From positions 1 through 12,861 of the forward strand of contig JWZX01002603.1 in the NCBI GenBank assembly GCA_001275005.1: a stretch of 12,861 bases of DNA. Direction: 5' to 3'. A program made the position numbers and the translations under genes. Below are positions 6,403 to 12,861 of the stretch, piece by piece. Under the pieces are notes generated by a model. It searched no databases, was not told the origin of the DNA, and saw only the letters and a list, made by a program, of their open reading frames with translations. Source of the stretch: Chrysochromulina tobinii. Its lineage: Eukaryota > Haptophyta > Prymnesiales > Chrysochromulinaceae. Every line of letters begins with the position of its first letter. The stretch's first letter is position 1.

Positions 6403-6599
6403 GCTGCTTTCGTCGGGCGTGTGAACGACGCCCTCTGGCTGCCTGCCGACGACCCGTCCGTCTGATTAGCGGACCAATGCAAACTCACATGCAACACATT
6501 TCGGGTGGGAACCACGCTCTCATCTTCGACAAACGCGCACCATATGAATACATGTATGAAGTATTACTGGAGACGTTATATTTGAGAACGTGCGTGAAA
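6403..6599. promoter_or_regulatory. Divergent promoter region between two genes
   Basis: Only 197 bases separate the starts at 6402 (-) and 6600 (+). The right part (6530-6599) is clearly richer in A/T. It contains CATATG (6541-6546), the 10-base palindrome ATACATGTAT (6548-6557) and TTATATTTGA near 6574-6583, a TATA-like element close to the plus-strand start. The plus frame stays open through this region, but its codons there have A/T third positions unlike the gene body, so I treat it as non-coding. Both promoters must share this interval unless they overlap the genes. Confidence 0.5.
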
Positions 6600-9374
6600 A
6601 TGGAAGGTATGCCGCCGCGGCGCGTCGGCGAAACGTCGACCAAAAAATCATCCAGGAGCGACCATCCGGCTGCAGCCACCCAAAACGCTGTCGCCATCAT
6701 GGCCGCCGCACGGATCATGGCCATGGCAGCCGGCGATCCTATGTTTGAAAAACCCTACGTTTATAAGCGATCCGCCTTTGTGGATCCGCCGCAATCGGCA
6801 CCTCAGGAGCAGTCATCGTCGCAACACCTCACGACCAACAAGCGGCCCGCAAGAGAAGCACCTCGTCTTCAACGCTCCATGCAAACTGAGGCGCAGATGA
6901 TGATGATGTCAGCAGCTGGCAGTTGTACCACCATCGACGAATTGAGCAGCGCCACCATTGAGGACACAGCTCAATCGGCAGCTCGACAGCAGTCTTTGCC
7001 ACAGTCCGTTGTCCCGCTGCACCTCACCACGTACAAGCGGCCGGCGGACAATTCTCGTTTGCCAGCCGCGAGTTACCGCAGTCAGACGAGTCAAGCGAGT
7101 CACCGCACCGTGCGAACAGGTGCACTCGCAGGCATCTCGGTTGTAACCGAATCAGCCAGCTCGCCGGCTGCAGACGAGGCCAGGGCGGCTGCGGCGGCCG
7201 AGGGGCTCGAGCTGCTGCCGTCGTCGAGCAATGACACAGGCTTCAAGGGCGTGTTCAATAAGGGTGCCAAGTATGCGACGCAGATCTGGGAGAATGGCAA
7301 AATGCGCCTCCTCGGCACCTTCGCGACGCCGGAGGAGGCGGCCTTGTGCTACGCGAGGCACATCGGCAAGAAGGCAACCGATCCGGCTCTGCCAGCTGCT
7401 GCCACCATCGTCACTGCCGTGGAAGCTCAACTGGTGCTTTCCAACGACATGGGCACCGAGGCGGCCGCAGCCGTTCAGCCTGCGGAGCCGGCGGCGTCTG
7501 CCCCAAAGCCAGCGGCCGCCGCCGCCACTGCGGTGCCGGCTTGCTTGCCCGCCAGTTCTACAGCCAGTCCCGCCACGGCGACGGCCGAGGCGGTGGTGGC
7601 AGCCGCAGGAGGCGCTTGGGGCATGTTCGGTTTTGGAGGCTGGCTCACGCAGACGCAGGAGCTCACAGAGCCATCCTCGTCCACTGCTGCTCCGGCTCCG
7701 GACGAGCCAAAGGTAACGAGCAACGTCGATACGCGGCCGAAGAACCTTGCGACCAATCTCGTGATGCGTCAGGTGAAGCGCTTAGCGAAAGACGACGCCA
7801 CAGCTGCTGTTCCCATCTCCGCAACTGATGCTCCACCAGCCACAGATAATTCAGAGAGCACTAGCTTATTTGGCTGGTTTGGCAAGTTCTCATTGGCAGA
7901 GGAGCACTTGCCGCCGCCGCCGCCGCCACCACCGCCGCCTCGGGATGGTAAGTTGTCGCACAAGGCACTGCCGCCCAAAGCGTTCTACCAAGTGGAGCCT
8001 CCCAAGATGAAGCCGCAGATCGAGGAAGAGCAGCCGCTAAGCCGTCCGTCGACGGCGCCGGTCGAGTCCAAGGTGCTGGTGCAGCAGGATGAGATCGTCT
8101 TCAAGAGCCCTGCGCGAGGAGCACTCAGCCCGTCGCAGATGCGTCCATCTCTCTACAACGGCCGCCCGATGACTGCGAATGCAGTCTACGGCATGACCAA
8201 ATCGCATTCCAACGAAGGTCACCACCCGCCTTTCCCGCAGATGCTGAGCACCATGCGGAGCTCCGAGCTCCGCAGCTATCGTGCTCGCGAAGCGTTGCTT
8301 AGTGATCGCTCTTATGCGGCAAAGTCCGCCGTGAGGCAGAACGACGTGCAGGACTACGAGCTGCGCTACCTGCTGTGTAAACAGGCACACGCCTCGCCAC
8401 ACTCGCGGCATGCGCCACCGGTCAGGGCGAATGCCTTGTCGTCGCCTGGCAAAGAACGCTTCTACACCCCGTCGTCTCCGTGGATCGCCGGCGCCTCGCC
8501 CTCTCCGACGCGCTCGGCACGCTCGCCATCCGTGATCACGCCATCTGTGAACGGCGGGTCCTCGCGGCAGCTTCCAACACCCGAGTCCGCCGCGAAACCG
8601 TCCTACGTCCAGAATGAGGACTCCTACCGGGAGCCCTCGCGGCGGGTTCCGGCACGCACGACGATCGTCGTGAAACAGCACCAAGAGGATGAGGAGGGGC
8701 CCACGGCTGATGAGGTCATTGGCATTCAGTACGATGGTGGCCAGAACACGGGCACGACAGGCACCTTGCGGACGACGGACTCGTCACTCAGTCGGCCGCC
8801 GTACCGCGAGTCCGAGCCCTCGTACATGCAGCCGAAGGCCTCTTCTCGCGGCGAGTTCCGCGATAACCTCTCCAAATGGAGCGCTCGGACAGGGCTCCCT
8901 CGACAGGCGACGCATCGATGCGATATGGCGATGCCGATCCTGACGGAGACGCAAGAGCTCTGGATGGACGTGCTTGAGACGACGGCTGGGCCGTCGCCGT
9001 ATGCCGGTCTGTCGCCATTCGGCAACTTTTCGGCGCGCCACACCATCGTGCCGCCCGGAACGCCCGTGAGTGCACCGCAGCAGCCCTACATGGACGAGGA
9101 GGCGCGCATCGACGAGTACCGGCGCGGCCAGGGACTGCCCCCGAGGCAGATATTTCAACAAACGGAGCCCGAGAGGATCAAGATGATGAACGAGCAGCAG
9201 CGCCGGTGCGAGCTCGAGCGACTGTCGAAGCTGCAAAAGCTGCGCGCCAATTGGCAGCACGACAAGGTCAAGCTCTCAAAAGCAGAGCGCAAGAAGGCAA
9301 ACGAACGCCTAACTAAGCCCACTTCAGGAGGATACTCGCGTCCGAATTCAGAGCCAAGGGTCTACTACAAATAG
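6600..9374 (+). CDS. AP2/ERF-domain protein with long disordered C-terminal region
   Basis: A 924-residue protein from the ATG at 6600. One AP2-type DNA-binding domain lies at about 213-258: GFKGV (the YRGV position), YATQIW (the WAAEI position), LLGTF, EEAALCYAR. A nuclear DNA-binding regulator is the natural reading. The rest is mostly low-complexity: a duplicated HLTT[NY]KRPA motif (76-84, 141-149), an Ala-rich stretch (about 363-400 and around the AP2 domain), two aromatic-glycine patches (GMFGFGGWL 341-349, LFGWFGKF 423-430), ten prolines (438-447), RP-x-TA motifs (SRPSTAP 481-487, RPMTA 522-526), and a basic helical or coiled-coil segment at about 855-907 before SRPNSEPRVYYK at the end. 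The open frame extends upstream to 6348 but overlaps the divergent gene and loses GC3 bias, so 6600 is preferred. A GTAAGT at 7948-7953 could be a splice donor, but the frame continues through it. The AP2 call is firm; the function of the tail is unknown. Confidence 0.88.
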   Translation: MEGMPPRRVGETSTKKSSRSDHPAAATQNAVAIMAAARIMAMAAGDPMFEKPYVYKRSAFVDPPQSAPQEQSSSQHLTTNKRPAREAPRLQRSMQTEAQMMMMSAAGSCTTIDELSSATIEDTAQSAARQQSLPQSVVPLHLTTYKRPADNSRLPAASYRSQTSQASHRTVRTGALAGISVVTESASSPAADEARAAAAAEGLELLPSSSNDTGFKGVFNKGAKYATQIWENGKMRLLGTFATPEEAALCYARHIGKKATDPALPAAATIVTAVEAQLVLSNDMGTEAAAAVQPAEPAASAPKPAAAAATAVPACLPASSTASPATATAEAVVAAAGGAWGMFGFGGWLTQTQELTEPSSSTAAPAPDEPKVTSNVDTRPKNLATNLVMRQVKRLAKDDATAAVPISATDAPPATDNSESTSLFGWFGKFSLAEEHLPPPPPPPPPPRDGKLSHKALPPKAFYQVEPPKMKPQIEEEQPLSRPSTAPVESKVLVQQDEIVFKSPARGALSPSQMRPSLYNGRPMTANAVYGMTKSHSNEGHHPPFPQMLSTMRSSELRSYRAREALLSDRSYAAKSAVRQNDVQDYELRYLLCKQAHASPHSRHAPPVRANALSSPGKERFYTPSSPWIAGASPSPTRSARSPSVITPSVNGGSSRQLPTPESAAKPSYVQNEDSYREPSRRVPARTTIVVKQHQEDEEGPTADEVIGIQYDGGQNTGTTGTLRTTDSSLSRPPYRESEPSYMQPKASSRGEFRDNLSKWSARTGLPRQATHRCDMAMPILTETQELWMDVLETTAGPSPYAGLSPFGNFSARHTIVPPGTPVSAPQQPYMDEEARIDEYRRGQGLPPRQIFQQTEPERIKMMNEQQRRCELERLSKLQKLRANWQHDKVKLSKAERKKANERLTKPTSGGYSRPNSEPRVYYK

Positions 9375-9942
9375 GGTGGTGAACATTCAACGGACGTGTT
9401 ACGGTGCCGAAAGTTACGCTTTCGGCACCCGAGCGCCCCAAGTAGAGAGTATATAACATCCCCCAAGCCATGATGACCAATGCAAGGTGGAAAGATGTAA
9501 ATGGTCGAAACAATGCGCATTCGATGGAGAGAAGGTGCTGGAGCAGACAGTGTTACAACCTATTTCTTACGATAACCGTATTAGCATGTTACACACTGTA
9601 CCGTACGCGACCGCGGACCACAGGGATCACAGACACTAAGACCGCCCCCCTGCCCTGACCAGTCCCGGCAGGCATGTGTTCCAGTTCTCCACGCCACGAG
9701 AGGAGGCAGCGCCGTCCCGCGGCCGCCTTCGCGCTTCGGTGTCTCGCCTCTCGCCGTTTCGGCGCAGAATCGAGAACGAGGATCGAGGAATGCCGCTGTA
9801 TGCCGGACCACGCCGCGCCCTCCCGATCTCATGTTCTCATGTTCCCTTCCCTCGCTCCGCTGCTTGCACATGCCACAGCTCTCACTCGTAAATATCGGGC
9901 GACGCGGGCCCACGCGGTAAGGCGTCCTCGTTCCGTATCTTG
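9375..9942. other. Convergent 3' region between AP2 gene and AP-3 beta gene
   Basis: 568 bases between two stop codons facing each other, so it should hold both 3' UTRs. Besides the hairpin at 9403-9429 it has GTATATAACA at 9449-9458, followed at 9470 by an ATG opening a 62-codon frame with a hydrophobic stretch, and a short repeat of CTCATGTT near 9829-9844. Other frames here lack coding character. I see no clear AATAAA; algal polyadenylation signals often differ. Confidence 0.5.
9403..9429 (+). other. Perfect 11-bp hairpin 28 bases after the AP2 gene stop
   Basis: GGTGCCGAAAG (9403-9413), loop TTACG, CTTTCGGCACC (9419-9429): eleven uninterrupted pairs with a 5-base loop. It sits 28 bases after the TAG at 9372-9374, in the expected 3' UTR. 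It is not the histone 3' stem-loop, which has a 6-bp stem and a 4-base loop, and no U-run follows as in a bacterial terminator. A structured mRNA element or processing signal is possible. A short inverted-repeat remnant of a transposon cannot be excluded. Confidence 0.8.
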
Positions 9943-12861
9943 TCACGCGCTCAGCGCCACCTTGAGCTCATCGAGGAGGATGTTGCCGGAGATGGCGTCC
10001 TCTGCATGCACGGCCAGCCGCAGCGAGCCATCAGCGAGCACATCGATCGCCGCGAGCACACGTCGACCATCCACGAGCGCCGTCGCCGAGAGACGCACCG
10101 CCGTGAGCGGCGCCATCGTCGAGCCGCCTACGCCGTTTGGCTCCTCGGAGGGCGCCGTCACGAGTGCCGCATTCATGTGCTGCAGCAGCGCCGGCGTGAG
10201 CATCAGGGCGCTCGTGCGCGCGTCGGCACCTTCGTGTGGGGCACGCAGCTTCGTGGAACTTTCGCACATGCCCGCAAGCCTCGCGCGGGTCGCATCGAAC
10301 TGCGGCGCGCTCAGCGGCGCTGGACGGAGCATTTCGCCCATCAAGGGGCGGATCTCAGCGGGGAAAGCGCCGCGGTCGGTGGCGAAGAGGAAGCGCACCG
10401 GCGTGCGCGCGCCGCCGAGCTCTAGGGACACATGGGCATTAGCACGCCCTCCAGGCGCCAGATAGCTCAGAGGCACGAAGGGCGTGATGCCTTGGTGCTC
10501 GCTCATCTGCGGCTTGGCGAGCGCGATGTGCGTGAACGCGATGCTCGCCTTATTGTGAAGCTCGAAGAGCAATAGGCACGCAGTGGGCGAGGGCGGCGCG
10601 CCCGACTGCGCCGTCGGCCACTCGCTCGACGCGTCCCGAATATACCGGTAACGAACCTCGAGCCCGTTGCCATTCGTAAAATCGAGCAGAGCGTGCGAGC
10701 GCGGCGGTAGCCCACTAAACGCTTGCGCGAAGGGCGGTGTGAAGGGTGGTGTGAAGGGCGGTGTGCACGTGCCGAGGGCACTTAGGGCGCTCGCCAGCGC
10801 CGCGACATCGCTTGAGCCGCCGCCGCCGCCGCCTCCGTCACGGGCCGCCGCCGCTGCGCTAGGGCTCATGAGCGGAGTCGCCGCCGCCGCCGCGTCCTGC
10901 CCCATGCCACCGCCCTTCACACCGCCCATGAGCCACGCGGCCCCAGAGTGCTGCGCCGACAGCTTGGCCACTCCAGCGCCGCCGCCGCCGCTCCCCTTCT
11001 TGCCAAGGGTCTCGTCCTGGTCGTCCTCGTCCGAGTAGTAGCTGTACTCGGAGTCGGCGCCGTCCTGGGCGCCCCCACCGCCGCCACGGCCGCCGCTCGC
11101 ACCACGGCTCGCGCTGCCGTTGGCCGCGGCGCTGCCGTTGGCCGCGGCGCTGCCGTTGGCCGGGGCTAACGGCATCGAGGCAGCCGTCGCTGGCGGCTCG
11201 AAGTCATCGTCGTAAAAGCCGCCGCCGCCGCCGCCGCCGGTGGCGGCGGGAGCAGCGCCGCTGCGGTTGGTGGGCTGCTGGAGGGCGGGGGAGTGCTGGG
11301 GGGCGGGGGAGCTGTAGGCGCGTGGGTCTACTGCGGGTCGGCGGAGGGCGGGGTCGGTTGGATGCTCCGGCGGCGGCGGGAGCGGCCGGTAGCCCACCTG
11401 CGCCTTGCCGAGGAGCAGCGAGATCGAGCCGAGGGCAAAGTCGGCGATCGGCGCTTCCTCGACCTCTACGGACGCGGGTGCGGTCGGCGTCAAAAAGAGG
11501 CGCGCCATGTGCGCGAGCAGCGGATTGGGGGCGGCGGCGCTCGCGGCGGCGCTCGCCTCATCGGGCAGCGCCGCGCCCGACGACGACGACGGCGTGGGCG
11601 TGGCCGAGGCCGGCGGCACACCGTCGTCATCGATGAGTGAAGACGAGGGCGCACAGGCCGCGGCTGGTTTGGAAGGTGTGCCCACGGACTGGAGTCGCTC
11701 CCTTTTTTGGAAGGTGTCCCCATCGAGACTCAGGGCAGCGAGCAGCCGCGCCCGCGCGCGCACGTCGCAGTCGAGGTCGAAGCGCGCGAGGTCGAGGGCA
11801 TAGCGAAGCATCGCGCCAGAGCGCGGCAGCTCGCTCGCCGCACACTTGGCCGCGAGCGTGAGCGTCTGCAGCTTGACGGGCGAGGCCTCGTCCGCAAAGG
11901 AGAGCAGCAATTGACGAAGCGTCTCGGGCGCAATCTCGGGCAGGAGATCGAGGTGCTGCCCGACAGTCCACACAAGCGACGCGCGCGCGGCCGGGCTGCG
12001 GATCCGCGGGAGTTGCAGCGCGAGCGTCGCGACGATGCGCGGCTGCTGTGGCAGCTTGGGCGACTGGAGCACGCGCCGCATGCTTTCGATGACGACTGCG
12101 ACGGTTGGCTCGTCGCCACAGGGGAGCAAGCTCACCAAGGAGCCCAGGCAGCTCTCGGCGACCGCCGGTAAGCGCGTGGCGCACTCGGCGATGCCGCGGG
12201 CCGCTGAGCACGCCAGCGGTGCCGAGGGCGAGCGCAGATACGCGGTGAGCTCAGTCGAGATCGGCCCGACCGTCTGCGCCGTCGTGAGCGCCGACAGGAT
12301 GCGGATACGCGCGTCGGAGATGTAGGCTGGGTCCTGCGCCGAGGTGAAGAAGAAGGTGAGGGTAGAGGTGAAGAGCTCCGGCTGGACGCGCGCGAGCTGT
12401 GCTACAGCCTGCAGCGCGCAGTGCGCCACCTCCGGGTGCGGCGAGCGTGTCAGCCGACACAGCGGGCGCACAATCAGCGTCCTCTGGCTGGGCGGGCCGA
12501 GCCTGAGCAGCAGCGCGGCGGCCGCGAGCACCACGGCGCCGCTGCGCGAGTGCAGCAGGCTCTTGGCGCGTTGGAGCAGCGGTGCGAGCTCCTGCTCGAT
12601 GGCCGCTCGCTCGGCCGGCGTGAGAGAGCTTGGTGGTGGGATGGCACCCGGTACGGCGCTACCGCCGCCCAAGAGGCTGCCGTTGGAGGCGCCTCGGCCG
12701 GGTGTGCTCGCAGCATGCATCGGCTCCGCGCAGAGAAGGTCGGGCGTCGCGGGCGGCGGCGGGGGGGGCATCGAGGGCACATCTGCGTAAAAGTTGTCCA
12801 CGTTCTCGTACTCGGCGCTCGTGCTCGAGGTGCGATGCACGGGCGAGGGGCCACAGCCGCC
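9943..12861 (-). CDS. AP-3 adaptor complex beta subunit, 5' partial
   Basis: 972 residues are visible and the frame is still open at 12861; no credible start is present, and the ~250-residue N-terminal part of the adaptin trunk lies outside. AP-3 is the heterotetramer that sorts cargo from endosomal/Golgi membranes to lysosome- or vacuole-like organelles. Evidence in order: DNFYADV matches the NFYESD region preceding the middle trunk; HEAT-type adaptin repeats (about 12590-11740) with LLHSRSGAVVLAAA, ARASLVWTVGQ, DEASPVKLQTL and DLDCDVRARARLL, as in AP-3 beta; then FALGSISLLLGKAQVGY (near 11390-11450), typical of the AP-3 beta post-trunk segment. A long Gly/Ala/Ser hinge holds an acidic tract (SEYSYYSDEDDQDE). 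The C-terminal appendage starts at HALLDFTNGNGLEV and ends GNILLDELKVALSA-stop, like the IGSVLLRELK end of animal AP-3 beta. Repeat expansions code for TPPF and NGSAAA in the hinge. No intron is apparent. Confidence 0.93.
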   Translation of the reverse strand, partial: GGCGPSPVHRTSSTSAEYENVDNFYADVPSMPPPPPPATPDLLCAEPMHAASTPGRGASNGSLLGGGSAVPGAIPPPSSLTPAERAAIEQELAPLLQRAKSLLHSRSGAVVLAAAALLLRLGPPSQRTLIVRPLCRLTRSPHPEVAHCALQAVAQLARVQPELFTSTLTFFFTSAQDPAYISDARIRILSALTTAQTVGPISTELTAYLRSPSAPLACSAARGIAECATRLPAVAESCLGSLVSLLPCGDEPTVAVVIESMRRVLQSPKLPQQPRIVATLALQLPRIRSPAARASLVWTVGQHLDLLPEIAPETLRQLLLSFADEASPVKLQTLTLAAKCAASELPRSGAMLRYALDLARFDLDCDVRARARLLAALSLDGDTFQKRERLQSVGTPSKPAAACAPSSSLIDDDGVPPASATPTPSSSSGAALPDEASAAASAAAPNPLLAHMARLFLTPTAPASVEVEEAPIADFALGSISLLLGKAQVGYRPLPPPPEHPTDPALRRPAVDPRAYSSPAPQHSPALQQPTNRSGAAPAATGGGGGGGFYDDDFEPPATAASMPLAPANGSAAANGSAAANGSASRGASGGRGGGGGAQDGADSEYSYYSDEDDQDETLGKKGSGGGGAGVAKLSAQHSGAAWLMGGVKGGGMGQDAAAAATPLMSPSAAAAARDGGGGGGGSSDVAALASALSALGTCTPPFTPPFTPPFAQAFSGLPPRSHALLDFTNGNGLEVRYRYIRDASSEWPTAQSGAPPSPTACLLLFELHNKASIAFTHIALAKPQMSEHQGITPFVPLSYLAPGGRANAHVSLELGGARTPVRFLFATDRGAFPAEIRPLMGEMLRPAPLSAPQFDATRARLAGMCESSTKLRAPHEGADARTSALMLTPALLQHMNAALVTAPSEEPNGVGGSTMAPLTAVRLSATALVDGRRVLAAIDVLADGSLRLAVHAEDAISGNILLDELKVALSA
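10729..10764 (-). repeat. 12-base triplication coding for TPPF x3 in the AP-3 beta hinge
   Basis: GAAGGGYGGTGT three times (10729-10740, 10741-10752, 10753-10764; the middle unit has one T for C, which is synonymous). On the minus strand it gives Thr-Pro-Pro-Phe repeats just before the appendage. It keeps the frame, so it is probably a tolerated linker expansion. Confidence 0.9.
11111..11164 (-). repeat. 18-base triplication coding for NGSAAA x3 in the AP-3 beta hinge
   Basis: Three copies of GCGCTGCCGTTGGCCGCG (11111-11128, 11129-11146, 11147-11164), the last with one change near its end. On the minus strand it gives (A)NGSAA units in the low-complexity hinge. The near-identity suggests recent slippage. 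Confidence 0.9.

Noticed and set aside
6348-6599. N-terminal extension of the AP2 protein
   Set aside because: It would overlap the start of the divergent gene, and codons at 6477-6599 have A/T third positions unlike the gene body.
7948-7953. GTAAGT as an intron donor in the AP2 gene
   Set aside because: The frame stays open on both sides with similar codon use and no clear branch point or acceptor; kept only as a remark.
8255-8273. 8-bp inverted repeat GCGGAGCT-CCG-AGCTCCGC in the AP2 gene
   Set aside because: Lies in coding sequence (RSSELRS) and is explained by GC-rich codons for a repetitive peptide.
9470-9658. 62-codon ORF after a TATATAA-like site, with a hydrophobic stretch
   Set aside because: No homology, weak codon bias, and position in the expected 3' UTR of the AP2 gene; the TATA-like match may be chance.
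12474-12840. GTG at 12838-12840 as the start of AP-3 beta
   Set aside because: A nuclear eukaryotic gene should not use it, the frame is open to the window edge, and the conserved N-terminal trunk is missing, so the gene continues outside.

Overview
The window looks like nuclear DNA of a GC-rich, compact, gene-dense eukaryotic alga. The recognisable proteins are eukaryotic: a mitochondrial carrier, the beta subunit of the AP-3 adaptor complex, and a protein with one AP2/ERF DNA-binding domain of the divergent single-domain kind common in marine protists. There are no bacterial ribosome binding sites or operons. Codon third positions are mostly G or C, the long reading frames show no obvious introns, and low-complexity Ala/Pro/Ser/Gly linkers are abundant. 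A haptophyte is my best guess (a pelagophyte or related alga is possible). This is inference, not proof.

Layout. 1-357: AT-richer upstream DNA with degenerate GAACAT-type repeats and a 4-codon upstream ORF. 358-1428 (+): mitochondrial carrier family protein, complete. 1567-2340 (+): unrecognised disordered protein. 2341-2819: no convincing gene; a triple decamer and a spaced 24-base direct repeat. 2820-3383 (-): possible unrecognised CDS, boundaries uncertain. 3366-3593: a two-block decamer array with a 35-base duplication of the 3' end of the next gene. 3538-4500 (-): probable glycosyltransferase-like protein. 4501-5121: non-coding. 5122-6402 (-): unnamed protein with a ~27-residue tandem repeat, a coiled coil and a SAP-like C-terminus. 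6403-6599: short divergent promoter region. 6600-9374 (+): AP2-domain protein with a very long disordered tail. 9375-9942: 3' region of two convergent genes, with a perfect 11-bp hairpin just after the AP2 gene. 9943-12861 (-): AP-3 beta subunit, whose N-terminal part lies beyond the window edge.

The genes do not form one pathway. They look like independent nuclear genes: nucleotide or cofactor transport into an organelle, vesicle sorting, glycan modification, probable transcriptional control, and several unknowns. I see no defence system, mobile element with coding capacity, CRISPR array, tRNA or rRNA. The most unusual signals are the gene-end duplication inside the decamer array, whose only differences are synonymous in the gene frame; the regular 27-residue repeat protein; the AP2 protein architecture; and the 3' hairpin.
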